The position numbers and the translations under genes are program-made. A stretch of DNA of 5,045 bases from an uncultured Pseudomonadota bacterium (GTDB lineage Bacteria; Desulfobacterota_B; Binatia; UBA9968): NCBI GenBank assembly GCA_946478635.1, contig CAMLCX010000391.1, forward strand, positions 1 to 5,045. Reading direction: 5' to 3'. This document shows, piece after piece, positions 1 to 4,998 of the stretch; within the stretch, counting starts at the first letter, position 1, and the number at the start of each line of letters is the position of its first letter. The notes under the pieces were generated by a model that was given only the letters and a program-made list of their open reading frames with translations, searched no databases and was not told where the DNA came from.

Positions 1-11
1 GATGATCTTCT

Positions 12-70
12 CGGTCAGAGAATCTTTCATCTTTTAATTCTCTGTGTGCTCTGTGACCTCTGTGGCAAAC
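12..70 (+). repeat. Family A hairpin, left arm degraded (right arm 40-70)
   Basis: The right arm at 40-70 (CTCTGTGTG, CTCTGTGAC, CTCTGTGGC, then AAAC) is intact and shows three 9-nt units. Only a decayed remnant of the left arm is visible at 12-24 (CGGTCAGAGAATC, compared with AGGTCACAGAGAAATC in full copies). Confidence 0.75.
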
Positions 71-83
71 ACTCTTCGCCCTG

Positions 84-123
84 CTTTGCGAACTTTGCGT
101 TCTTTGCGGCTAATTTCTTCTCC
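84..123 (+). repeat. Family B repeat, copy 1
   Basis: Three perfect 9-nt units with core CTTTGCG start at 84, 93 and 102 (followed by AA, TT and GC), then TAATTTCTTCTCC. It lies 13 bases after the family A right arm that ends at 70. On the other strand it reads TTAGCCGCAAAG..., which resembles the TTAGCCACAGAG start of family A. Confidence 0.85.
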
Positions 124-148
124 TTGGTTGCGGCTTCGCCGCGCCGGG
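124..148 (+). repeat. GC-rich flank shared with the family C copy
   Basis: GGTTGCGGCTTCGCCGCGC recurs at 4838-4856. It forms a small stem, GCGGC (130-134) with GCCGC (138-142) around a TTC loop. Both copies sit just after the string AATTTCTTCTCC, once behind a B repeat and once behind a C repeat. Confidence 0.7.
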
Positions 149-174
149 ATCACTGCGGCAAGCGAAATCCTATT

Positions 175-207
175 TAGCCACAGAGAACACCGAGGTCACG
201 GAGAAAT
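175..207 (+). repeat. Family A solo left arm
   Basis: TAGCCACAGAG is followed by ACACCGAG and GTCACGGAGAAAT in the usual 9-nt phase. No right arm follows; the next unit starts directly as a full hairpin at 216. The preceding AGCGAAATCCT (161-171) recurs at 303-313. Confidence 0.85.
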
Positions 208-215
208 CGGTTTTT

Positions 216-285
216 TAGCCACAGAGGACACCGAGTTCACAGAGATATTTTTTTCTCTGAGTGCTCTGTGACCTCTGTGGCAAAC
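216..285 (+). repeat. Family A full hairpin, copy 1
   Basis: The left arm (216-244, TAGCCACAGAG...TTCACAGAGA) and right arm (255-285, CTCTGAGTG...CTCTGTGGCAAAC) form a stem of about 28 bp with five mismatches and a T-rich loop. It lies about 90 bases past the ligase stop in the direction of transcription. It lacks the U-tract of an intrinsic terminator on the minus strand (the stem is followed by TAAAAAA), so termination is not claimed. Confidence 0.88.
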
Positions 286-348
286 ACTCTTGGCGACTTC
301 ATAGCGAAATCCTCTTTATTCCGTCCACCAAGCGCGCAGCGCTAAAGA
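286..348. other. Short non-repeat spacer in the left flank
   Basis: Sixty-three bases between a family A hairpin and B copy 2. There is no gene. It contains AGCGAAATCCT (303-313), a direct repeat of 161-171, and a small stem AGCGC...GCGCT (331-343). Confidence 0.5.
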
Positions 349-387
349 CTTTGCGATTTTTGCGTTCTTTGCAGCTAATTCTTCTCC
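349..387 (+). repeat. Family B repeat, copy 2, overlapping the ligase 3' end
   Basis: Units CTTTGCGAT (349), TTTTGCGTT (358) and CTTTGCAGC (367) keep the 9-nt period but have diverged; TAATTCTTCTCC follows, one T shorter than in the other copies. Positions 375-387 are also the last codons and TAG stop of the ligase gene on the minus strand. Confidence 0.85.
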
Positions 388-1601
388 CCGGCGCCGCCGC
401 CCAGGGAATAAAGATGCGCGAGAGCCAAAAGAGTGAAGAAAAAAATTCGCGTCTCATGATGATAAAAAGGGATGTCGCCAACACCGGCCACCAGCCCGCC
501 GATCAAGGACGAGCCGATGGCAAATCCCAAAAGCCGTCCGCTCCCGTCACGCCGGATTGCGGACCGCCATAAGCGCAGCAGGGTGTAACCGATCAGCCAC
601 AGAAACGTCGACAGCCCTAAGAGTCCGGTCCCGGCGAACAGCTCGACGTACAGATTATGCGTGTGCCAGATCGGACTATTTTCGAGTATGGTACCTTGGA
701 GTCGGCTCCGCAGCGCCTCTTTCAAGCGGCCGCGCCCATAGCCGACACCGAGCACGGGGTTTTCCAGGCCGAGCTGCGCTGAGCTCTTCAACAGTTGAAC
801 ACGCTCCCGAATCGATTGATCGCTTTGCGGCTGGCTCAGGCTTAAAGCCCGCTGGCGTAGCGAGGGCGCCGCTAACACGCAGGCCAGCGCCAACACCACG
901 ACGAGGACAATATATTTTCTTGTTCTTGTCGTGATCCCCAGGCACAGCATCGATGCGCCCCAGCCCAACCACGCCCCGCGCGAAAACGTCAAAACCAGAC
1001 CCAACAACTGAGCGGCACATGAGACCGACCCCAGAGCGCGCGACCAGCCGGGTTTAGCGACGGCAACGAACAGGCACAACGGAATACTCGTCGCAAAGAG
1101 ATAACCGGCGGTGTTCCAGGAATCCAGCGGAAAGGTAAACCGGTGCGCAAGATCGAAATTCAGAACTAGCGGATCGTGCAACAGGCCGCGCACGACAAGA
1201 ATCGCCGGCAATACTCCCAGCAGCCAAACCGCCTGTTCTCGCCGCGGCTCGGCCGTAAACAGATCCACCAGCATGACGGCGTGGGCGCAAGCAAAGAAAA
1301 AATACCGGTAGTCCCCCGCCTGATGAAAGTCCGGCAGCAGGGACACCGTGACGACGAAAAAAAAACCAAAAAGCGGCGTGAGTGAGCGCAACTTGGGCAA
1401 TCCGGTCGCCGTCCAGCCGCCGCGGAAAAACAACAATAACTTGAAAAACACCCAGAAAAAGAACGTCGTTCGCGAGATGCTCCAGGCGCTGATGCTGCCG
1501 CGCATTTGCAAGGACTCCAGTCGGCCGACGCCGAGCAGGGCGATGGACAGATAAAGAGCGGTGACGAGCCCGCGCTCCCACCATAGGATGACTATGGGCA
1601 T
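375..1601 (-). CDS. O-antigen ligase / Wzy-type polysaccharide polymerase family membrane protein
   Basis: This is a 408-residue, very hydrophobic protein with about 10-12 predicted membrane helices by eye (for example near residues 10-28, 72-90, 124-142, 162-182, 229-246, 319-345, 355-377 and 383-401). Family marks visible are LTFSRGAWLG (204-213), followed by a hydrophilic loop with NPVLGVGYGR (281-290), then HTHNLYVELFAGTGLLGL (313-330). The HNLYVE histidine (H315) corresponds to the conserved loop residue of the WaaL/Wzy_C superfamily. Such proteins act at the periplasmic face of the inner membrane, using undecaprenyl-diphosphate-linked glycan either to polymerise it or to ligate it to an acceptor; sequence alone does not separate the two roles. 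The start is the only upstream ATG before an in-frame TAA; no good Shine-Dalgarno is seen. It is the last gene of the operon, 53 bases after the WcaJ-like gene. Oddities: the stop codon and the GEKN tail lie in a repeat, and there is a T9 run on the coding strand. Confidence 0.88.
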   Translation of the reverse strand: MPIVILWWERGLVTALYLSIALLGVGRLESLQMRGSISAWSISRTTFFFWVFFKLLLFFRGGWTATGLPKLRSLTPLFGFFFVVTVSLLPDFHQAGDYRYFFFACAHAVMLVDLFTAEPRREQAVWLLGVLPAILVVRGLLHDPLVLNFDLAHRFTFPLDSWNTAGYLFATSIPLCLFVAVAKPGWSRALGSVSCAAQLLGLVLTFSRGAWLGWGASMLCLGITTRTRKYIVLVVVLALACVLAAPSLRQRALSLSQPQSDQSIRERVQLLKSSAQLGLENPVLGVGYGRGRLKEALRSRLQGTILENSPIWHTHNLYVELFAGTGLLGLSTFLWLIGYTLLRLWRSAIRRDGSGRLLGFAIGSSLIGGLVAGVGDIPFYHHETRIFFFTLLALAHLYSLGGGAGEKN

Positions 1602-1654
1602 GTTCGTGACACGACCGGAGAGAGTTTACTTCGGAAACATCGCCAAGGATTTAT
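1602..1654 (-). other. Intergenic spacer between the WcaJ-like and ligase genes
   Basis: Fifty-three bases with no repeat unit, no convincing terminator hairpin and no strong Shine-Dalgarno before the ligase ATG. The spacing fits continued transcription from the upstream gene. Confidence 0.5.
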
Positions 1655-3061
1655 TTAGAAGTGACTCGCTCGATTATTGCCAAACCCGCTTAACAAGGTG
1701 CGCGCGAGGATTTTTATATCGCGCCACAAAGACCAGTGCTCGATGTAATCGATATCGTATTCGATGCGGCTTTTTAACGACGTATTGCCGCGCCAGCCGT
1801 GGATCTGCGCCCACCCCGTCATTCCTGCTTTCACTTTGTGGCGCAGCATGTATTTCGGAATCGATTTGCGAAATTCATCGATCAAAGGAGGCCTTTCCGG
1901 CCGCGGGCCCACCAGGCTCATCTCGCCCCGGAGCACATTGATCAACTGAGGAAGCTCATCCAGATTGGTTTTCCTGAGCCAGCGCCCAAGGGGAGTCACC
2001 CGCGAGTCATCTTCCGCCGCCCAAACCGGGCCGGTGAGTTTCTCGGCATCGACGACCATGCTGCGGAACTTGAGCATCATAAAGCGCCGGCCATCCAGGC
2101 CCATGCGCTCCTGTCGATACAATATGGGCCCGCGTGACGAGCACTTGATCGCGACGGCGACGAGCACCATGAGCGGCGCGAAAACAATCACGGCAAGCGC
2201 ACCCACCGCCAAATCGAGCCCTCGTTTCAGCACCGCATTCCAGCCCGCATGGGGCGACGATTGTAAACTAATGACCTGCAGGCCGTCGAATTCATCGACG
2301 CTGCCGTGGAGTGTTGCCAGCGCTCCCAGGTCGGGCACAAAATGCACGGTCACCGGTTCATCACCGAGCCACTCTTGAATCTCCCGGAGCTTCGCCGCCT
2401 GATCGAGCGGTAGGGCAACGAACACCTGGTCGATTGCCCCGCGACGGATGAGTTCGGTCAGTTCTTCCGAGCCCGTGACGATGTTGACGCCGTCGATCGC
2501 GCCGGCGGGAAGTTCGCCGTGCGTTAAATAAATTCCATCAACGCGCAGCCCGAGACGCTTGTAGGATTGGAGCCGGGTCATTAGCGCGGGCGCCAGGGTT
2601 GGCGTTCCGATCACCAGCACGTGGCGCAAATTGTAGCCCCGGCGCCGCGCAAAGCGGAGCCCTTCGCGGAATAGATGATGGCTGAAAGCCACGAAAAAGT
2701 AGCTTGACAACCAAAACATGACGACGACGATGCGCGACAGCACGATATCGTGAATAATAAAGATCACCGCCAGGAAAATCAGTAGCGCGACGGTGGAGCA
2801 TTTGATGAGTTCGATGTTCTCGCGATGATGCGTGGATAGCCGGCGCGGCCGGTAAAAGTCGCTCCGCTCAAAAACCGCCGCCCACACCGCGAGGATGATC
2901 AGCCAGGCGACCAGGTAGTGGCGGAAAACAAAGGTCTCCGGCGCAGCGAACAGACCGGAATAAAAACGCGTTCCGAAGGCCAGCCACCAGGCATAGCTGA
3001 CAAAACACAAGTCGCTGATCAGCAGCAGCCCCTTGAACAGTTGATTGTATTTTTTAAGCAT
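1655..3061 (-). CDS. WcaJ-like undecaprenyl-phosphate hexose-1-phosphate transferase
   Basis: This 468-residue bitopic/polytopic phosphoglycosyl transferase probably starts glycan synthesis by moving hexose-1-phosphate (glucose in characterised WcaJ; substrate here is inferred) from a UDP-sugar to undecaprenyl phosphate at the cytoplasmic side of the inner membrane. Four N-terminal membrane helices are visible (about 10-30, 47-65, 88-105, 108-128), then a Rossmann-like CoA_binding_3 region beginning RHVLVIGT (146-153), then the membrane helix of the catalytic domain (about 281-306). The catalytic part shows FMMLKFRSM (327-335), KTNLDELPQL (364-373) with the Asp-Glu pair D368-E369, MSLVGPRPE (381-389) and GMTGWAQIHGWRG (413-425), ending in EYDIDYIEHWSLWRDIKI. 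The GWRG plus WSLW pattern favours the WcaJ branch. Length is normal and the gene is intact. It starts 3 bases after the preceding stop (TAAGGCATG), which suggests translational coupling. Its Rossmann glycine motif is degenerate. Confidence 0.94.
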   Translation of the reverse strand: MLKKYNQLFKGLLLISDLCFVSYAWWLAFGTRFYSGLFAAPETFVFRHYLVAWLIILAVWAAVFERSDFYRPRRLSTHHRENIELIKCSTVALLIFLAVIFIIHDIVLSRIVVVMFWLSSYFFVAFSHHLFREGLRFARRRGYNLRHVLVIGTPTLAPALMTRLQSYKRLGLRVDGIYLTHGELPAGAIDGVNIVTGSEELTELIRRGAIDQVFVALPLDQAAKLREIQEWLGDEPVTVHFVPDLGALATLHGSVDEFDGLQVISLQSSPHAGWNAVLKRGLDLAVGALAVIVFAPLMVLVAVAIKCSSRGPILYRQERMGLDGRRFMMLKFRSMVVDAEKLTGPVWAAEDDSRVTPLGRWLRKTNLDELPQLINVLRGEMSLVGPRPERPPLIDEFRKSIPKYMLRHKVKAGMTGWAQIHGWRGNTSLKSRIEYDIDYIEHWSLWRDIKILARTLLSGFGNNRASHF

Positions 3062-3064
3062 GCC

Positions 3065-4192
3065 TTACGCCGTGCGACGAAACTGTTTCAACCAAACGTC
3101 GAGAAACCCGGCTATCTCGCGCTTGAATCTTTCGCGCGAAAATTTATGCGCGTGTTCCCGAATCTGCTGGGGGCGAAATTCGCTCTGGTGCTTTTGATAA
3201 AACTCAATTGCCGCAATCAGGCTTGCCGCGCTCTGTTCGGGAAAAAACACTCCGGTCGGAGCACGGGCCAATGACGAATTGTCAAGCCCAACGACCGTTT
3301 CAAGCAGGCCGCCCCTGCCGTAGCCAATCACCGGCCTCCCGCTCGCTTGCGCCTCCAGCGGCACGATGCCGAAATCCTCGTCCCCGGGAAAAATCAATGC
3401 CTGGCATTGAGAATAAAGCTCCGCCAGCTTCCTATCGTCGACCCAGCCGAGAAATTCGATGTTGGATTTCGCCCGTCGTTGCAAGAATCTTCGCAGCGGC
3501 CCGTCACCGGCAATCTTCAACGGCAGTTGTAGCGCATTAAAGGCATCGACGGCAAGGTCAATGCGTTTATAAGGCACCAGCGCCGAGACCATCAGATAAT
3601 AGGCTTGCAGCGTGTCGGCGAGATGAAACTTGTCAACGCCTACCGGCGGATAGATGACCTGCGCCGTTCGCCCGTAGATCCGCTCGATTTTTGCCGCGAC
3701 GTTGTGCGAGATTGCGATAACTTGATTGACGCGTGTCGTGCTCCTCAAATCCCAGCGCCGAAGATAAGCACGGCTCAAAGCCAGTCCGGCACGGGCGCTA
3801 AGAGAAGTCCCGCCGGCGAGATAGGCATCGCCCATGTCCCAAATGTAGCGCATCGGCGTATAGACATACGCGATGTGCGGCGCGCGATGGGGATAGATCC
3901 CCTTGGCCACGCAATGGCTGCTGGAAACAATGAGATCGTAATCGCCCAGCTCGAAGCTTTCTATGGCCCGGGGAAATAACGGCAAAAAGTAGCGGAAATG
4001 TTTTCGCGCTCCCGGCAATCGATTGAGCCAAGAGGTCTTTACACGCATCCGCCGGATCGCCGGCGACACGCCGTCCGGATCATAAACCAACGTGTACAGG
4101 TCAGCGTCGGGAAACAACTCGCAAAAAACCTCCAGGCATTTCTCCCCGCCTCTCATGCCGGTAAGCCAGTCGTGGACGAGAGCGACTTTCAT
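3065..4192 (-). CDS. Glycosyltransferase family 4 (GT-B fold, retaining)
   Basis: This is a 375-residue cytoplasmic or membrane-associated glycosyltransferase that probably adds a sugar from a nucleotide-sugar donor to the growing lipid-linked glycan; donor and acceptor cannot be read from sequence. The N-terminal half opens MKVALVHDWLTGMRGGEK, with the glycine-rich acceptor-side loop at 13-18, and contains YTPMRYIWD (111-119). The C-terminal Glycos_transf_1 half has YPPVGVD (181-187), SALVPYKRID (203-212), AGDGP (228-232), EFLGWV (246-251) and the EX7E motif EDFGIVPLE (E272, E280), followed by ASGRPVIGYGRGGLLETV. Length is typical of the family. I chose the ATG at 4192; a TTG directly before it (4195) would add one Met. 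No clear Shine-Dalgarno is seen. It is the first gene of the visible operon. Repeat sequence reaches to within 11 bases of the start, so the leader mRNA is largely repeat-derived. Confidence 0.93.
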   Translation of the reverse strand: MKVALVHDWLTGMRGGEKCLEVFCELFPDADLYTLVYDPDGVSPAIRRMRVKTSWLNRLPGARKHFRYFLPLFPRAIESFELGDYDLIVSSSHCVAKGIYPHRAPHIAYVYTPMRYIWDMGDAYLAGGTSLSARAGLALSRAYLRRWDLRSTTRVNQVIAISHNVAAKIERIYGRTAQVIYPPVGVDKFHLADTLQAYYLMVSALVPYKRIDLAVDAFNALQLPLKIAGDGPLRRFLQRRAKSNIEFLGWVDDRKLAELYSQCQALIFPGDEDFGIVPLEAQASGRPVIGYGRGGLLETVVGLDNSSLARAPTGVFFPEQSAASLIAAIEFYQKHQSEFRPQQIREHAHKFSRERFKREIAGFLDVWLKQFRRTA

Positions 4193-4203
4193 CAATTGAG
4201 ATG

Positions 4204-4220
4204 CGAGTTTACAGAGAAAT
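4204..4220 (+). repeat. Family A left-arm tail next to the glycosyltransferase start
   Basis: CGAGTTTACAGAGAAAT matches the end of the left arm at 4526-4542 with one T/C difference, and the match continues through CAATTTTTAGCCACAGAG into the next hairpin. The outer two thirds of the arm are missing; the coding region begins 11 bases away. Confidence 0.8.
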
Positions 4221-4227
4221 CAATTTT

Positions 4228-4296
4228 TAGCCACAGAGCACACCGAGGTCACAGAGATATTTTTTCTCTGGGTGCTCTGTGATCTCCGTGGCAAAC
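4228..4296 (+). repeat. Family A full hairpin, copy 2
   Basis: The left arm TAGCCACAGAGCACACCGAG...CACAGAGA and right arm CTCTGGGTG...CTCCGTGGCAAAC face each other across a TATTTTTT-type loop. It lies in the presumed leader or promoter region of the operon. Confidence 0.88.
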
Positions 4297-4311
4297 GCTC
4301 TTGCCCCCCTA

Positions 4312-4351
4312 CTTTGCGGCCTTTGCGTTCTTTGCGGCTAATTTCTTCTCC
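4312..4351 (+). repeat. Family B repeat, copy 3
   Basis: CTTTGCGGC (4312), CTTTGCGTT (4321) and CTTTGCGGC (4330) are followed by TAATTTCTTCTCC. It follows a family A hairpin by 15 bases (GCTCTTGCC...), the same order as in the left flank. Confidence 0.87.
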
Positions 4352-4353
4352 TG

Positions 4354-4368
4354 GGTTGCAGCTATTTA
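4354..4368 (+). repeat. 15-bp direct repeat, first copy
   Basis: GGTTGCAGCTATTTA here is identical to 4497-4511. The second copy runs straight into a family A left arm; this one runs into about 25 unrelated bases before the left-arm tail at 4394-4407. Confidence 0.8.
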
Positions 4369-4393
4369 CGGGACTAGCGGCTGACCACGCCGC

Positions 4394-4407
4394 GCTCACA
4401 GAGAAAT
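4394..4407 (+). repeat. Family A left-arm tail, truncated
   Basis: GCTCACAGAGAAAT is the inner end of a left arm. The outer part is replaced by unrelated sequence (about 4369-4393). Confidence 0.65.
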
Positions 4408-4414
4408 CGTTTGT

Positions 4415-4484
4415 TAGCCACAGAGCACACGGAGGTCACGGAGAAATTTTTCTCTCTGGGTGCTCTGTGATCTCCGTGGCAAAC
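4415..4484 (+). repeat. Family A full hairpin, copy 3
   Basis: The left arm TAGCCACAGAGCACACGGAGG...ACGGAGAAA and right arm CTCTGGGTG...CTCCGTGGCAAAC have the same orientation as the other copies. Confidence 0.88.
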
Positions 4485-4509
4485 GCTCTTGCCCCCGGTT
4501 GCAGCTATT

Positions 4510-4542
4510 TAGCCACAGAGGACACCGAGTTCACAGAGAAAT
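4510..4542 (+). repeat. Family A solo left arm
   Basis: TAGCCACAGAGGACACCGAG... ends in TTCACAGAGAAAT. There is no right arm; a full hairpin begins 7 bases later. Confidence 0.85.
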
Positions 4543-4549
4543 CAATTTT

Positions 4550-4618
4550 TAGCCACAGAGGACACGGAGGTCACAGAGATATTTTTTCTCTGAGTGCTCT
4601 GTGATCTCTGTGGCAAAC
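4550..4618 (+). repeat. Family A full hairpin, copy 4
   Basis: The left arm TAGCCACAGAGGACACGGAGG...CACAGAGA, loop TATTTTTT and right arm CTCTGAGTG...CTCTGTGGCAAAC. This is one of the better-paired copies, with outer arms CCACAGAG/CTCTGTGG matching exactly. Confidence 0.88.
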
Positions 4619-4625
4619 CTTCCGA

Positions 4626-4641
4626 CCTTCGTGAACTTCGT
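4626..4641 (+). repeat. Degenerate family C half-copy
   Basis: CCTTCGTGAACTTCGT carries two CTTCGTG-like units 9 bases apart, the complement of the CACGAAG core. It directly follows a family A hairpin, the position where a B copy is found elsewhere. Confidence 0.5.
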
Positions 4642-4725
4642 ACTACTATCGTTGAGCGTTTCCGCAGCTTGCGCAAATTTTTCAGGCACCAAAGCTACGA
4701 TTCGATTCTACAGGATAATTCGACC
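4642..4725. other. Non-repeat spacer in the right flank
   Basis: Eighty-four bases with no gene and no repeat unit that I can see. On the minus strand it contains a TAGAAT string (complement of 4704-4709) that could pass for a -10 box, but no matching -35 is apparent, so no promoter is called. It is the longest unique stretch upstream of the operon in this window. Confidence 0.4.
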
Positions 4726-4820
4726 TCACCACGAAGGTCACGAAGAGCACGAAGTGAAGGGGCGGGTTTGAAACCCGCCCTTACCTCACGCCCTTCGTGC
4801 CCTTCGTGCCTTCGTGGTGA
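4726..4820 (+). repeat. Family C hairpin with a nested GC-rich palindrome
   Basis: The left arm is TCAC plus CACGAAG units at 4730, 4739 and 4748, exactly 9 bases apart. The right arm (4790-4820) is the complement, CCTTCGTGC CCTTCGTGC CTTCGTGGTGA. Between them sits the inner palindrome at 4760-4780. AATTTCTTCTCC follows at 4820-4831, as after the B copies. Confidence 0.88.
4760..4780. repeat. Nested perfect inverted repeat
   Basis: GGCGGGTTTGAAACCCGCC (4761-4779), plus a flanking G-C pair, makes a perfect stem of 9 bp with a TGA loop. Its composition differs from the surrounding CACGAAG arms, which suggests a separate small element inserted at the hairpin centre. Confidence 0.8.
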
Positions 4821-4837
4821 AATTTCTTCTCCCCTCT

Positions 4838-4874
4838 GGTTGCGGCTTCGCCGCGCTGGGCTCTCCGTGGCAAC
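4838..4874 (+). repeat. GC-rich flank plus family A right-arm fragment
   Basis: GGTTGCGGCTTCGCCGCGC (4838-4856) is identical to the copy following B1. It is followed by CTCTCCGTGGCAACC (4861-4875), a truncated end of a family A right arm. Confidence 0.65.
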
Positions 4875-4887
4875 CGGAATTTTATTT

Positions 4888-4920
4888 TAGCCACAGAGGA
4901 CACGGAGTTCACAGAGAAAT
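4888..4920 (+). repeat. Family A solo left arm
   Basis: TAGCCACAGAGGACACGGAG... ends TTCACAGAGAAAT. As at 175 and 4510, a solo left arm directly precedes a full hairpin, here by 10 bases. Confidence 0.85.
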
Positions 4921-4930
4921 CGGATTTTTT

Positions 4931-4998
4931 TAGCCACAGAGGACACCGAGGTCACGGAGAAATTTTTCTCTGAGTGCTCTGTGATCTCCGTGGCAAAC
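4931..4998 (+). repeat. Family A full hairpin, copy 5
   Basis: Left-arm units CACAGAG, CACCGAG and CACGGAG start at 4935, 4944 and 4953; the right arm CTCTGAGTG...CTCCGTGGCAAAC ends at 4998. Confidence 0.88.

Noticed and set aside
216..285. Intrinsic terminator after the ligase gene
   Set aside because: The stem is plausible, but on the minus strand it is followed by an A-run rather than a U-tract, and identical hairpins also occur upstream of the operon.
44..572. Two overlapping small plus-strand open frames in the left flank
   Set aside because: Their peptides (HREHRGHGE, TEDTEFTE, LCDLCGK) are translations of the 9-nt repeats; 9 is a multiple of 3, so frames stay open. The second also runs into the ligase gene on the opposite strand.
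557..1584. Open frames on both strands within the ligase gene
   Set aside because: These are shadows: their peptides are rich in Arg, Ala and Ser with no domain pattern, while the minus-strand ligase frame shows clear family motifs.
1799..2378. Plus-strand open frames opposite the WcaJ-like gene
   Set aside because: They lie antisense to highly conserved catalytic-domain coding sequence and have no recognisable domain.
4704..4709. Possible -10 promoter box (TAGAAT on the minus strand)
   Set aside because: No -35 box is found at proper spacing, and it is about 500 bases and many hairpins away from the first gene.
3998..4890. Small plus-strand open frames of about 94-110 codons in the right flank
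   Set aside because: They are the same repeat-derived peptides (HRAHRGH, TEDTEFTE, LCDLRGK) and stay open only because of the repeat period; no ribosome site or domain is seen.
175..4998. CRISPR array
   Set aside because: The repeats are imperfect hairpins with variable spacing of 7 to over 100 bases, no uniform unique spacers, and no cas genes.
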